NCBI RefSeq assembly: GCF_900141905.1
Contig: NZ_FQZF01000022.1
Coordinates: forward strand, 27,340-91,339
Direction of reading: 5' to 3'
Source of the DNA: Muricoccus roseus
GTDB lineage: Bacteria > Pseudomonadota > Alphaproteobacteria > Acetobacterales > Acetobacteraceae
Length of the DNA: 64,000 nucleotides
Below the pieces are notes generated by a model. The model was not told the DNA's origin, searched no databases, and was given only the letters and a program-made list of their open reading frames with translations. Made by a program: the position numbers and the translations under genes. This document shows, one piece after another, positions 25,801-34,321 of the stretch; position 1 is the first letter of the stretch; each line of letters opens with the position of its first letter.

Positions 25801-26657
25801 TGCAGATCCTCGACAGCGTCGCCCCGCTCGCGGAGCGCTATCGCGGCTTCGTGCTCGACCTCTGGGGCGTGGTGCATGACGGGCAGGCGGCCTTTCCCGG
25901 GGTGGCCGATGCGCTGGCCCGGATGAAGGCGACGGGAGCGAAGATCGTCTTCCTCTCCAACGCCCCGCGCCGCTCGCATGTGGTCGAGCGCCAGCTCACC
26001 GGCTTCGGCATCGACCGCGCCCTCTACGACGCCGCCATGACGAGCGGCGAGATCACCTGGCGCCTGCTGCGGGACCGCACCCACCCCTTCGTGCGGGATC
26101 TCGGTCCCCGCGCCCTGCATATCGGCAAGCCCGACGACCGCTCCGTGGTCGAGGATCTCGGGATCACCCTGACCGACCGGGCCGAGGAGGCGGACTGGGT
26201 GCTCAACACCGGCCCCGACCCGGATCGCGGCGTGCAGACGGTGGATCCCTATGAGGGCCAGCTCCGCGCCGCTCTGGCGCGGGAGCTGCCGATGCTCTGC
26301 GTGAACCCGGACCGCCGGGTGGTGGTGGGCGGGCGCCTGATCATCTGCGCCGGCGCCCTGTCCGAGCGCTATGCCGAACTCGGCGGCCGCACGCTGGAGA
26401 TCGGCAAGCCCGACCCGGAGGCCTATGAGCCCGTGATGGCGCTGCTGGACCTGCCCCGCGGCCAATGCGTCGCCATCGGCGACAGCCCCCATACGGATCT
26501 GGCGGGCGCCCAGGCGGCGGGGCTGGATGCGGTCTGGGCCCTGGGCGGCCTGGCTGCCGAGGAAGGGCTCGCCGAGGCCGATCCCGCCACCCTCGCCGCC
26601 CGCGCCACGGCCGAGGGCGTCGCCCCCGTGGCCGCGCTGCGCGGGCTGCGCTGGTAG
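25800..26657 (+). CDS. HAD-superfamily (class IIA) phosphatase
   Basis: A 285-aa hydrolase of the HAD-IIA group (NagD-like, TIGR01459 type). Motif I is FVLDLWGVVHDG, with the nucleophile aspartate followed by Leu-Trp-Gly; motif II is FLSNAPRRS; the motif III lysine is in GKPDPEAYEPV; motif IV is IGDSPHTDLAGA. Substrates of this group are small phosphometabolites and are undefined for this type. Its start overlaps the pyrD stop, and the MFS gene follows by 11 bp, so three genes form one unit. Linkage to pyrD suggests nucleotide housekeeping, by inference only. Confidence 0.9.
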   Translation: MQILDSVAPLAERYRGFVLDLWGVVHDGQAAFPGVADALARMKATGAKIVFLSNAPRRSHVVERQLTGFGIDRALYDAAMTSGEITWRLLRDRTHPFVRDLGPRALHIGKPDDRSVVEDLGITLTDRAEEADWVLNTGPDPDRGVQTVDPYEGQLRAALARELPMLCVNPDRRVVVGGRLIICAGALSERYAELGGRTLEIGKPDPEAYEPVMALLDLPRGQCVAIGDSPHTDLAGAQAAGLDAVWALGGLAAEEGLAEADPATLAARATAEGVAPVAALRGLRW

Positions 26658-26668
26658 GGGCGCGGCGC

Positions 26669-27847
26669 GTGATCCCGCCGGGGCCGCCCCGCCCGGCCAT
26701 GTGGCTGCTGGTGGTGATGACGGGGCTCGGCCCCTTCTCCATGCAGATCCTCATCCCGGCCCTGCCGCGCATGGCGGTGGATCTCGGCGTGCCCTATGGC
26801 ATCGCGCAGCTCACCCTCACCCTCTACCTGATCGGGGTCGCCCTCGGTCAGCTCCTCTACGGGCCGCTGGCGGACCGCTTCGGGCGGCGGCCGGTCATGC
26901 TCGGGGCGCTCGCGCTCTATCTCGTCGCCTCCGCCCTCTCGGCCTTCGCGCCCTCCATGGCTTGGCTGGGCATCGGGCGGGTGGCGCAGGCCATGGGCGC
27001 CTGCTCCGGCATGGTGCTCGGCCGCGCCATCATCCGCGACGTCTGGCCGCGGGACCAGGCGGCGAGCCGGATCGGCTATGTCGTCATGGCCATGACCCTG
27101 GCGCCGATGCTCGCCCCCATGGTCGGCGCCCTCATCGAGGAGCGTTTCGGCTGGCGATCCTCCATGGTCGCCTGCCTCCTCTTCGGCGCGCCGCTCCTCC
27201 TCGCCGTCTGGCTGCGCCTGCCGGAAACCCTGCGCGAGCCGCAGCCGCTGCCGGGGCTGCGGGGCATGGGGCTGGCCCACATGTCCCTGCTGCGCCTGCC
27301 CGCCTTCCGTTGGATCGCGGCGGTCGGAGCCGCCTCCACCGGCGTGTTTTTCGCCTTCATGGCCGGCGCGCCGCGCGTGGCCGAGGCCATGGGCCATACG
27401 CCGCGTGACTACGCCACCGCCTTCCTCGCCATCTCCGTCTGCTTCGCCGGGGGCTCCTGGATGGCCGGCCGGTTCTCCGCGCGCATGGGCCTGGCGCGGA
27501 TGCTCTCGGCGGGGCTCTGGATCATCATCCTCGGCTCCGGCGTCATGCTCGCGGTCCAGCTCTTCCTCCCGCACAGCCTGATGGGCTTCTTCCTGCCCAT
27601 GGCCCTGGTCGCGCTCGGCAACGGCATCAGCCTGCCCAATGCCGTCGCGGCCGCGATCAGCGTTCGCCCGGAACGCGCGGGCACCGCCTCCGGCCTGCTC
27701 GGCGCCATGCAGATGGGCTTCGGCGCCCTGATGACGCTGGTGAACGGCGCCTTCGAAACCGGCGCCGGGGTGGCCAGCGCACTGGTCATGGCCGGGTGCG
27801 GCATCGCCTCCTCCGTGGCGCTACGCGGGGCGCGCCGCCACCTCTAA
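26669..27847 (+). CDS. Bcr/CflA-type MFS drug exporter
   Basis: Major facilitator protein of 392 aa with 12 predicted membrane helices. The loop after helix 2 is the MFS motif GPLADRFGRRPVML; helix 4-5 contains RAIIRDVWPRDQAAS and the Bcr/CflA-typical segment MTLAPMLAPMVGALIEERFGW. Relatives export bicyclomycin, sulfonamides or chloramphenicol; here the substrate is unknown. GTG 26669 is preceded by AGGGG; ATG 26699 is another possible start. It converges with a small lipoprotein gene with only 7 bp between the stops. Confidence 0.9.
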   Translation: MIPPGPPRPAMWLLVVMTGLGPFSMQILIPALPRMAVDLGVPYGIAQLTLTLYLIGVALGQLLYGPLADRFGRRPVMLGALALYLVASALSAFAPSMAWLGIGRVAQAMGACSGMVLGRAIIRDVWPRDQAASRIGYVVMAMTLAPMLAPMVGALIEERFGWRSSMVACLLFGAPLLLAVWLRLPETLREPQPLPGLRGMGLAHMSLLRLPAFRWIAAVGAASTGVFFAFMAGAPRVAEAMGHTPRDYATAFLAISVCFAGGSWMAGRFSARMGLARMLSAGLWIIILGSGVMLAVQLFLPHSLMGFFLPMALVALGNGISLPNAVAAAISVRPERAGTASGLLGAMQMGFGALMTLVNGAFETGAGVASALVMAGCGIASSVALRGARRHL

Positions 27848-27854
27848 GGCAAGC

Positions 27855-28058
27855 TCAGCGGCGGTTCGGATCCACCCGGTCGCCCACCCAGTTCCCGGCC
27901 CGCCCCAGCGCCGCGCCCGTGTCGCGTGCGGCGCCCCCCAGGGCCTCCCCGGTGCGCTCCGCGGCACGGTCCACCGAACGCCCCGCCCGCTCGGCCGGGC
28001 CCTCGGCGGCGTTGCAACCGGCCAGGGCAAGCAGCAACAGGGTGGTGATCCGGGTCAT
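27855..28058 (-). CDS. Small lipoprotein
   Basis: A 67-aa precursor with a type II signal peptide: MTRITTLLLLALAGC, with lipobox LAGC at residues 12-15. The mature part is an Ala/Gly/Arg-rich helical stretch (ERTGEALGGAARDTGAALGR) reminiscent of entericidin-like or YtxH-like small envelope peptides. GGAGG sits seven to eleven bases before ATG 28058. The gene is alone on its strand; repeat copy 2 lies upstream. Function unknown. Confidence 0.75.
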   Translation of the reverse strand: MTRITTLLLLALAGCNAAEGPAERAGRSVDRAAERTGEALGGAARDTGAALGRAGNWVGDRVDPNRR

Positions 28059-28162
28059 CGGGCGCTCCTCCGTACCGCCGGCGCAGGATGCCTCCGGAAG
28101 CAGGCCCCCCGCCAGATGCCGGGCCGGGGCGTCCTGTCATTCCACCATGGTTAGGGGGGCAC

Positions 28163-28400
28163 GAAGGGCTCCGCCCTTCACCCGCCAAGGGCCTGAGGCC
28201 CTTGGAACCCCATCGGACTACCGTGGATACCCTGATCGAAGGGGGCGCTGATTGAGGGGGATTGATCCTGCCCTTGCAGTCGCCTGAGGTCGTCGACCTC
28301 AGGCGCACCGCCAGCCAAGTGATTCCAGGCTTAAAGAAAAAGAAGAAGGTGAGGGGCCCGGGGAGAGGAAGAATTCCTTCTTCCTCTCCCCGGGACAGAC
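28163..28400 (+). repeat. Dispersed structured repeat, copy 2
   Basis: Same element as copy 1 and in the same orientation. Hairpins: 28163-28179 (GAAGGGC/GCCCTTC), the CCAAGGGCCT palindrome across 28184-28205, CGCCTGAGGTC/GACCTCAGGCG (perfect here), and the 16-bp stem at 28358-28393. It lies just beyond the stop of the bcsZ-like gene and fills most of the 349-bp gap to the lipoprotein gene; I see nothing else there. Confidence 0.9.
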
Positions 28401-28407
28401 CATCAGA

Positions 28408-29520
28408 TCAGACGATCGGCGCACCCGCGCGGGATTCCTGCCAGGCGAGGCGGGAGAGCATGATGAGCGCCGCGCCGTAGTAGTCGGTCGCCTGGGCCAC
28501 ACGCGGCAGTTCCTGGATCCGGCGGCCGCGATCCTGCGTGGCGCGGGCGAGCTGGGCCACGGCCTGCACGCCGGCATGCCCGGCATAGGGCGCCACGGCG
28601 TTGCTGCGCAGGTCCGCCCAGGCGGGCAAGGTGCGCTGGCCGGGGGCGTGCCAGAATTCCACGCAGGCGCGGAGCGCTGGATTGTCCGACTGGCGCGACC
28701 AGGCGAGGTAGAGCGGCACACGCACCGCGTCCCAGGAGAAGCGGGTGGGCCAGCTCGCGGCCATGCGGGGCTGGAAGCTCGGCTCGCGGTAGAACTCGAT
28801 CCAGTCCGCCGGCAGGTTCCAGCGGCCGAAGCGCGCGTTGCGGCAGCAGATCTCCATCCCGTCCGCCACCAGCCGGCGCCATTGCGGGCCGGGCACGACC
28901 TTCTCGAAGTCCAGCAGGGCGGGGAAGACGTAGTAGGAAGGATTGAGTACGACATGGTCGCGCTTCTCGAAGCCCTGCATGGCCGGGAGCAGGACGAGCT
29001 TGCCCGCCACCTCCCGCGTGCAGTGGGTGAGGATGTCGCGACAGATCAGCGCCGCCTCCCGCGCCAGGGCGGGGCGGGAGAAGAGGTCGGCGCCGCGCAT
29101 CAGCGCCCAGGCGATCATGATGTCGCCGTCGGTTGCGTTGTTGCGATCGGCCACCGGCTCCACGCTGTCCCCGCGGTAGCGCCACGCGTGCAGGTTGTCC
29201 CGGCTGTGGCGGAGGTAGCGGCGGGTCCAGTCCAGGATCTTGTCGTAGGTGACGATGTCGCCGGCTTCCGCGGCGAAGAGCATGCCGAAGCCCTGGCCTT
29301 CCGTATGGGTCTCGTCGCCCTTGGCCGAGTCGAGCACGCGGCCCTCGCGGGTGACGAAGCGGCCGCGGAACATGGCCCATTCGGTCTTCACCTCGGCCAG
29401 CCATTCCGGCATCCCCTGCGCGCGGAGCGAGGAGGGAAGCGTGAGCAGCGCCGGAGCCGCGAGCAGGCCGAGCAGGCCACGGCGGCTGGAGCGGATGGGC
29501 TCAGGCGGGTCCAGGGGCAT
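28408..29520 (-). CDS. bcsZ: Glycoside hydrolase family 8 endoglucanase, BcsZ-like
   Basis: Periplasmic endo-1,4-beta-glucanase of about 370 aa related to BcsZ, which trims nascent bacterial cellulose. A signal region with twin arginines (IRSSRRGLLGLLAAPALL) precedes the catalytic domain. The general acid is Glu74 in HTEGQGFGM; the base-region aspartate is in NATDGDIMIAWAL (near 131); the family segment LNPSYYVFPALLDF is also present. The TTG at 29559 would add 13 residues with no signal value. No bcsA, bcsB or bcsC lies in the window, so it is an orphan that may act on its own or another glucan. Confidence 0.87.
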   Translation of the reverse strand: MPLDPPEPIRSSRRGLLGLLAAPALLTLPSSLRAQGMPEWLAEVKTEWAMFRGRFVTREGRVLDSAKGDETHTEGQGFGMLFAAEAGDIVTYDKILDWTRRYLRHSRDNLHAWRYRGDSVEPVADRNNATDGDIMIAWALMRGADLFSRPALAREAALICRDILTHCTREVAGKLVLLPAMQGFEKRDHVVLNPSYYVFPALLDFEKVVPGPQWRRLVADGMEICCRNARFGRWNLPADWIEFYREPSFQPRMAASWPTRFSWDAVRVPLYLAWSRQSDNPALRACVEFWHAPGQRTLPAWADLRSNAVAPYAGHAGVQAVAQLARATQDRGRRIQELPRVAQATDYYGAALIMLSRLAWQESRAGAPIV

Positions 29521-29713
29521 GGGGCGAGGGCTTTCGCTGAGCGGTTCTGTTGTGCTCAAGCTTTAGACACACGTTAAGGTTGTATCAATTAAAAGTTTAC
29601 GTGAGACACGGGTGATCGCTGGCCAGAATGCGCGCGCAACACCGTTTCATCCTCCGGGCGGGCGCGCACCGGATGCGTTGATTCCGGCTTCAGGCGGGCG
29701 CATTCTGCCGGGC

Positions 29714-30070
29714 GTGAGTGCGATCGACCCCGACGTCGCCGGCCAGCTGGCCGAGGACCTGCCCCGCGACGTGTTCGTCTCGATCATCCAGAGCTTCGAG
29801 CAGGATCTGGCGCGGCTGGTGCGGCAGATGGTCGAGGCCGTCCACGCCGGAAACACTGAGGAATACCGCCGCGCGGCCCATGGCCTCGCCGGCGCCGCGG
29901 GCTCCATCGGCGCCAAGACGCTGGAGGCGCTGGCGCGTCAGGCCATGCGGTCGGACGACCGCACGCCGGCCCAGCAGATGATCCTCGGGATCGGGGAGGC
30001 GGCGAAGGTTGCGCTGGCCGAACTCGCCGCTCTGGCCGCGCCACCGGAGGAAGGCGGCGGGCGGGGCTGA
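29714..30070 (+). CDS. Hpt domain phosphotransfer protein
   Basis: Histidine phosphotransfer protein of about 118 aa from GTG 29714 (an in-frame GTG at 29612 would add 34 unrelated residues). The phospho-acceptor is in RRAAHGLAGAAGSIGA, the standard H-x-L-x-G-x-x-x-x-x-G pattern, within a four-helix bundle. The lysine usually found three residues after the histidine is replaced by alanine. Its stop faces the stop of the hybrid kinase gene 10 bp away, so it may carry phosphate between that kinase and a response regulator elsewhere. Confidence 0.8.
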   Translation: MSAIDPDVAGQLAEDLPRDVFVSIIQSFEQDLARLVRQMVEAVHAGNTEEYRRAAHGLAGAAGSIGAKTLEALARQAMRSDDRTPAQQMILGIGEAAKVALAELAALAAPPEEGGGRG

Positions 30071-30080
30071 GGAGGGCCGT

Positions 30081-32693
30081 TCAGCCCGGCGCCGGCGCGC
30101 CCATGGCCGCGCTCAAGCCGAGCGCCAGGGTCAGCTGGTCGCGCTGCACGGGCTTGGAGAGATAGTCGTCCATCCCGGCCTCCCGGCACTGGCGTTCGAA
30201 TTCCGGGCCCACGGCGGCGGTGAGGCCGACGATGCGGGTCTCGCGGTTCAGCCCGGCCCGGCGGATCTCCCGCGTGGCCTCCAGCCCGTCCATCACGGGC
30301 ATCTGCAGGTCCATCAGGATGACGTCGAAGGCCTCGGCGCAGGCATGCTCGACGGCCTCCGCCCCGTTCCCCGCCACCATCACCTCCGCCCCGATCCGGG
30401 CGAGCAGTGCCCGCATGAGGAGCTGGTTGGTGGCATTGTCCTCTACCAGCAGGATGCGCAGCGGCCGCTCCTCGCGCAGCGCGCGGGGCGGTGGGGGGAG
30501 GGCGGTGGCGGCCGGGGCCAGGACCTGGAGCACCGCCTCCAGCAGCCGCGCGGGCAGCGACGGCTTCAGCAGCATGGTGTCGACCAGCCCGGGCGGCGGG
30601 CCGCCATCGGGCATCTGCTGCGCCTCCACCCCGAAGGAGGCGAGGATGAGGGCCGGGTTGCCCAGCGCCGCCGCCTCGGCCCGGACCTGCCGGGCCAGTT
30701 CCAGCCCGCCCATCCCCGGCATGGTGGCGTCCAGCACCGCGGCATGGAAGGCGGTGCCGCGGCGCGCCGCCAGGCGCAGCAGGTTCAGCGCCGCCGCCCC
30801 GCTCTCCGCCCCCAGCGCCGCGGCGCCGGCGGCGGTGAGCTGGCGGACCATCACGTCCCGGTTCAGCGGCAGGTCGTCCACCACCAGGATGCGGCGCCCG
30901 GCCAGCGGCGGCGGCACGGCAGCAGGGCCGGGCAGCGCGCCCACCACGATCCAGAAGCGGAACACGCTGCCCCCGCCCTGGCGCGGGGTCGCCTCGATCC
31001 CGCCGCCCATCTGCTCGGCGAGCTTGCGGCAGATGGCCAAGCCCAGCCCCGTGCCGCCATATTTGCGGCTGATCGAGGCGTCGGCCTGGGTGAAGCGCTC
31101 AAACAGCATCGGCACCTTGGTGGCATCCACGCCGATGCCGGTATCCGCCACCGAGCAGGTCAGGCGCAGCGCGCCTTCCTCGTCCTCCATCGGCGTGGCC
31201 TGGATCGACACCTCGATCCAGCCGCCTTCCGTGAACTTGATGGCGTTGCCCACGAGGTTGAACAGGATCTGCCGGAACCGCCCGGGGTCGCCCAGCACCT
31301 GGCGTGGCAGCTCCGGGGGCAGGGAGGCCACCATCTCCACCCCCTTGGAGGCTGCGCGCGCCGCGAAGAGCTCCACGATGGTGCCGATCTCGTTCTCCAG
31401 GGTGAACGGGATATGCTCGTGCTCGATCATCCCGGCCTCCAGCTTGGAGAAGTCGAGGATGTCGTTCAGCACCATCAGCAGGTGCTCGGCGCTGCCCTGG
31501 ATGGTCTCGGCATAGCGGCGCTGGATCGGGTCGAGATGGCTGTCCAGCAGCAGCCCGGTCATGCCGATCACGCCGTTCATCGGCGTGCGGATCTCGTGGC
31601 TCATCGCCGCGAGGAACTCCTCCTTCGCCCGCGTCGCCGCCCGTGCCTCCCGCTCGCTCTCGCTCAGCGCATCGCCCTGCGCCTTCAGGGCGGCCGCCTG
31701 GCGGGACATGAGCCAGAGCGCCACGAGCATGATGGCGGCGATCGCGATGCCGCCGCCCGTCAGCAGCGCCGCCAGCCGCTCCACCCCCTCGAAGGCGACC
31801 GCCTTCCGCCGCGCGGCCTCGATGGCCATGGTTCCCTGGCGGATGGTGGAGAAGGCGGCGAAGACGTCCTGCCCGTCCTGGTCGATGCCGGAATAGGTGC
31901 CGCTCTCTCGCCGCGGCAGGAAGTCACGGAACAGCCAGGCGGAGGGGTTGGCCTCGCCCACCCCCTCCACCCGCCCGTCCGAGCGGGCGAGCAGCAGGCC
32001 GTTCATGGAATGGATGCGCACCGTGACGCCGAAGGCCTCGGCATGGCGGCGCCCCACCGAGATCAGGTAGTCCGGGTTGAGCAGCGCGACCGCGGCCCCG
32101 GTGAACTCTCCGCGGCCGTTGCGGAGCCCCCGGGCGAGCGGGATGGACCAGATGCCGGCCGCCTGGATGGCGCGGGCCTGCATGGCGGACGAGCCGCCAA
32201 GGAAGCGCCCGGCCTCGGGCGAGCCGAGCCGCAGCGCGGGGCCGCCCAGGCGGAGCACGCGGAACCAGTCCCGGTCCGCCACTGAGGCGCCGCGCAGGCT
32301 TTCGACGGTGGATGCGGTGACGAGGCCGTTCGCGTCCACGACCAGCACAGCCCGGAGCTGCGGCACATCCCGGATTCGCCCGGCCAGAGCGCGTGCGGTG
32401 GCGGCCGGGTCGGGATCGCTGCTGCGCTCGGCCATGTCGAGCAGGACGAAGTCCACGGTCTGGATGGCGCGGGCGAGCTGGTCCGCCATGGCGGCGGTCA
32501 CGCCCATGGTCAGGCGCTCCGCGTCATTCGCCGCCTCCCGCTGGCCGCGGTCGAAAAGTATGAGATAAACGGCGGCGAAGCAGAGGCCGACGACCATCAC
32601 CGTCGCGGCGAACAGCCGCCAAGGCCGGGGGGTGGCCGGCTTGGCAGGACCCAGCTTGAGGGCCCGGCGAAGGGGGGATGGCGTCGTGTTCAT
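30081..32693 (-). CDS. Hybrid sensor histidine kinase with two receiver domains
   Basis: Membrane sensor kinase of 870 aa. Helix 1 (residues about 26-47) and helix 2 (about 308-329) enclose a Cache-like periplasmic sensor ([33 protein letters not shown]). Then come the HisKA domain with the phospho-His in [13 protein letters not shown] (near 366), a HATPase with [13 protein letters not shown] and GGTGLGLAI, receiver 1 ([12 protein letters not shown], aspartate in [11 protein letters not shown]) and receiver 2 ([13 protein letters not shown], aspartate in [11 protein letters not shown], lysine in LSKPV). Both receivers look functional. Its ATG at 32693 overlaps that of a divergent binding-protein gene. 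With the adjacent Hpt protein it forms a local phosphorelay. Confidence 0.93.
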   Translation of the reverse strand: MNTTPSPLRRALKLGPAKPATPRPWRLFAATVMVVGLCFAAVYLILFDRGQREAANDAERLTMGVTAAMADQLARAIQTVDFVLLDMAERSSDPDPAATARALAGRIRDVPQLRAVLVVDANGLVTASTVESLRGASVADRDWFRVLRLGGPALRLGSPEAGRFLGGSSAMQARAIQAAGIWSIPLARGLRNGRGEFTGAAVALLNPDYLISVGRRHAEAFGVTVRIHSMNGLLLARSDGRVEGVGEANPSAWLFRDFLPRRESGTYSGIDQDGQDVFAAFSTIRQGTMAIEAARRKAVAFEGVERLAALLTGGGIAIAAIMLVALWLMSRQAAALKAQGDALSESEREARAATRAKEEFLAAMSHEIRTPMNGVIGMTGLLLDSHLDPIQRRYAETIQGSAEHLLMVLNDILDFSKLEAGMIEHEHIPFTLENEIGTIVELFAARAASKGVEMVASLPPELPRQVLGDPGRFRQILFNLVGNAIKFTEGGWIEVSIQATPMEDEEGALRLTCSVADTGIGVDATKVPMLFERFTQADASISRKYGGTGLGLAICRKLAEQMGGGIEATPRQGGGSVFRFWIVVGALPGPAAVPPPLAGRRILVVDDLPLNRDVMVRQLTAAGAAALGAESGAAALNLLRLAARRGTAFHAAVLDATMPGMGGLELARQVRAEAAALGNPALILASFGVEAQQMPDGGPPPGLVDTMLLKPSLPARLLEAVLQVLAPAATALPPPPRALREERPLRILLVEDNATNQLLMRALLARIGAEVMVAGNGAEAVEHACAEAFDVILMDLQMPVMDGLEATREIRRAGLNRETRIVGLTAAVGPEFERQCREAGMDDYLSKPVQRDQLTLALGLSAAMGAPAPG

Positions 32694-33546
32694 GCGGCGT
32701 GCGACCGTGGTCATCATCGCAGGCCTGTCTATCTTTTGCGAGGGCGGATCGTTTGATGAGGCGTTCTGGCGCCCTGCGGTGGCCCAGAATGTCGCCAGCC
32801 CGGGCCGGACGGCGCCGGTTGTGACGCCGGACCGGTCGGCCACCGTGCGCGCCCGGCGGGAACTGCTCGTCTGCACCGCCCCCGACCTTCCCTCCATCTC
32901 CTGGCGCAACCACCGAAACGGCGAGTTGGAGGGGCTGGATGCCGACATCGCCCATGCCCTGGCGGCGCGGCTGAGTGTCCGACCGGTCTTCGTGGAAACC
33001 GCCCCGGGCGGGGTCATCGACATGGTCGAGCGCGGGGCCTGCGACCTCGGCATGGGCGGGCTCGGCGTCAGCCCGGCCCGTGCGGCGCGGGTCGCCTTCA
33101 CCACGCCCTTCCTCGCCGGCCCCCTGGCGGCGATCACGCAGCGCGCCCGCAGCCGCGTGGCCGGCTGGACGGGGCTGGACCGGGAGGGCGTGGTGGTGGC
33201 CGTCCTGGCCGGATCGGTGGCGGAGGAGGTGATGCGCCAGCATGCGCGCCAGGCCGAGATCCTGCCCGTGCGCCCGCCGATGGTCCCGGAACAGGAGATC
33301 AGCGCCGGCCGCGCCGATGTCTTTGTCACGGACTACGCGGATTCCCGCCGCCTGCGGGAGGATGACACCTGGCAGGTGGCTCACGCGCCCCGGAGCCTGG
33401 GCCACACGCTCTACGCCTATGCCGTCCCGCGGGGGGACCCGGCCTGGCTGGCGGAGGTGAACGGCTTCCTCGCCCAGGTGAAGGCGGACGGAACCCTGCC
33501 CCGCGCCGCTCAGCGCTGGGGGCTGCGGGAGATGGTGGTAAACTGA
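32692..33546 (+). CDS. Family 3 periplasmic solute-binding protein
   Basis: A 284-aa exported protein with an N-terminal signal ([15 protein letters not shown]) and a family 3 binding fold: [36 protein letters not shown], then [25 protein letters not shown] and a C-terminal [14 protein letters not shown]. Usual ligands are amino acids or small organic acids. No ABC permease follows; the partner is instead the divergent sensor kinase, so a role as a sensing co-receptor is plausible. Start codons of the two genes share the palindrome CATG (32691-32694). Confidence 0.83.
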   Translation: MRRATVVIIAGLSIFCEGGSFDEAFWRPAVAQNVASPGRTAPVVTPDRSATVRARRELLVCTAPDLPSISWRNHRNGELEGLDADIAHALAARLSVRPVFVETAPGGVIDMVERGACDLGMGGLGVSPARAARVAFTTPFLAGPLAAITQRARSRVAGWTGLDREGVVVAVLAGSVAEEVMRQHARQAEILPVRPPMVPEQEISAGRADVFVTDYADSRRLREDDTWQVAHAPRSLGHTLYAYAVPRGDPAWLAEVNGFLAQVKADGTLPRAAQRWGLREMVVN

Positions 33547-33549
33547 CCC

Positions 33550-34227
33550 TCAGCCCTGGCCGAGGGATTCCAGCCAGCGGCGCTTCCCGCCGCCGGCCAC
33601 ATGCGCCTCCCCCAGCGCGCGGGCACGGGCGGGATCTCCCTCGGCCACGGCCGCGAGCATGGCGGCGTGCTCGGCATTGCTCTCCCGCATCCGCTCGGGG
33701 CGGGAGAGGGAGCGCTGGCGGGCCAGGTGGCTCTCCTTCAGCAGAGAGCCGTAGAGGGTCGCGGCCCGGCGATGGCCGGCCGCCTCGTGCAGCGCGTCAT
33801 GGAAGTCCAGGTTGCGGGCGTAATAGGCCGCCGCGTCGCCGGCCCCGGCATCCGCCTCCATCGCCGCCACCTGGGCCTGCAACCGCTCAAGCACCGCCGG
33901 CGCCAGGGTGCCGGCCGCCCGCCGCTCCGCCAGCCGGGCCAGGATGAAGCCCTGGAGCAGCGCGCGCATGTCATAGAGCTCGGCCATCTCCTCCGGCTCC
34001 AGCCGGCGCACGCTCATGCCCTGGCCGGCAGGGCCGGCCGTGACCAGACCATCCCGCTCCAGCCCGCGCAGCGCCTCGCGCAGCGGCCCGCGGGAGAGGC
34101 CGAGCCGGGCCGCGAGGGCGACCTCGTTCAGCCGGCTGCCCGGGGCCAGCTCGCCGGAGAGGATCAGTCGCTCCAGCTCCGCCCGGGCGCGCTCCGGCAG
34201 GGGAAGCTGCGTGGGAAGAGTGTCCAT
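33550..34227 (-). CDS. GntR/FCD family transcriptional regulator
   Basis: A 225-aa regulator. Residues 10-75 form the GntR winged helix (LILSGELAPGSRLNEVALAARLGLSRGPLREALRGLERDGLV); the rest is an FCD ligand-binding domain (MRALLQGFILARLAERR; the metal-binding DFHDALHEAAGH and EHAAMLAAVAEGD). It is transcribed away from the CoA-transferase operon, and a perfect 21-bp palindrome in the shared interval is its likely operator. The ligand is probably the acid or acyl-CoA degraded by that operon. Confidence 0.92.
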   Translation of the reverse strand: MDTLPTQLPLPERARAELERLILSGELAPGSRLNEVALAARLGLSRGPLREALRGLERDGLVTAGPAGQGMSVRRLEPEEMAELYDMRALLQGFILARLAERRAAGTLAPAVLERLQAQVAAMEADAGAGDAAAYYARNLDFHDALHEAAGHRRAATLYGSLLKESHLARQRSLSRPERMRESNAEHAAMLAAVAEGDPARARALGEAHVAGGGKRRWLESLGQG

Positions 34228-34257
34228 GGAGTTCAGGGCATCACGGCTGCGCGCAAC

Positions 34258-34278
34258 CTGTCAACAGCCTGTTGACAG
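34258..34278. promoter_or_regulatory. Palindromic operator of the GntR regulator
   Basis: CTGTCAACAG and CTGTTGACAG are perfect inverted arms around one C. The site lies between the divergent GntR and CoA-transferase genes, and its right arm includes a TTGACA -35 sequence, so a bound repressor would block the rightward promoter. The TGT..ACA form suits FCD-type GntR proteins. Confidence 0.7.
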
Positions 34279-34321
34279 ATAGGCCAGCTCTCCGCAGCCT
34301 GGGGCCGACGGAGGATTTGCC

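Noticed and set aside
29560..29620. CtrA-type site in the AT-rich interval before the Hpt gene
   Set aside because: Two TTAA words are present but 11 bases apart, not the seven of the CtrA consensus.
30009..32285. A 758-codon open frame opposite the hybrid kinase
   Set aside because: Its translation is low-complexity and His/Gln/Arg-rich, while the opposite strand encodes a complete kinase.
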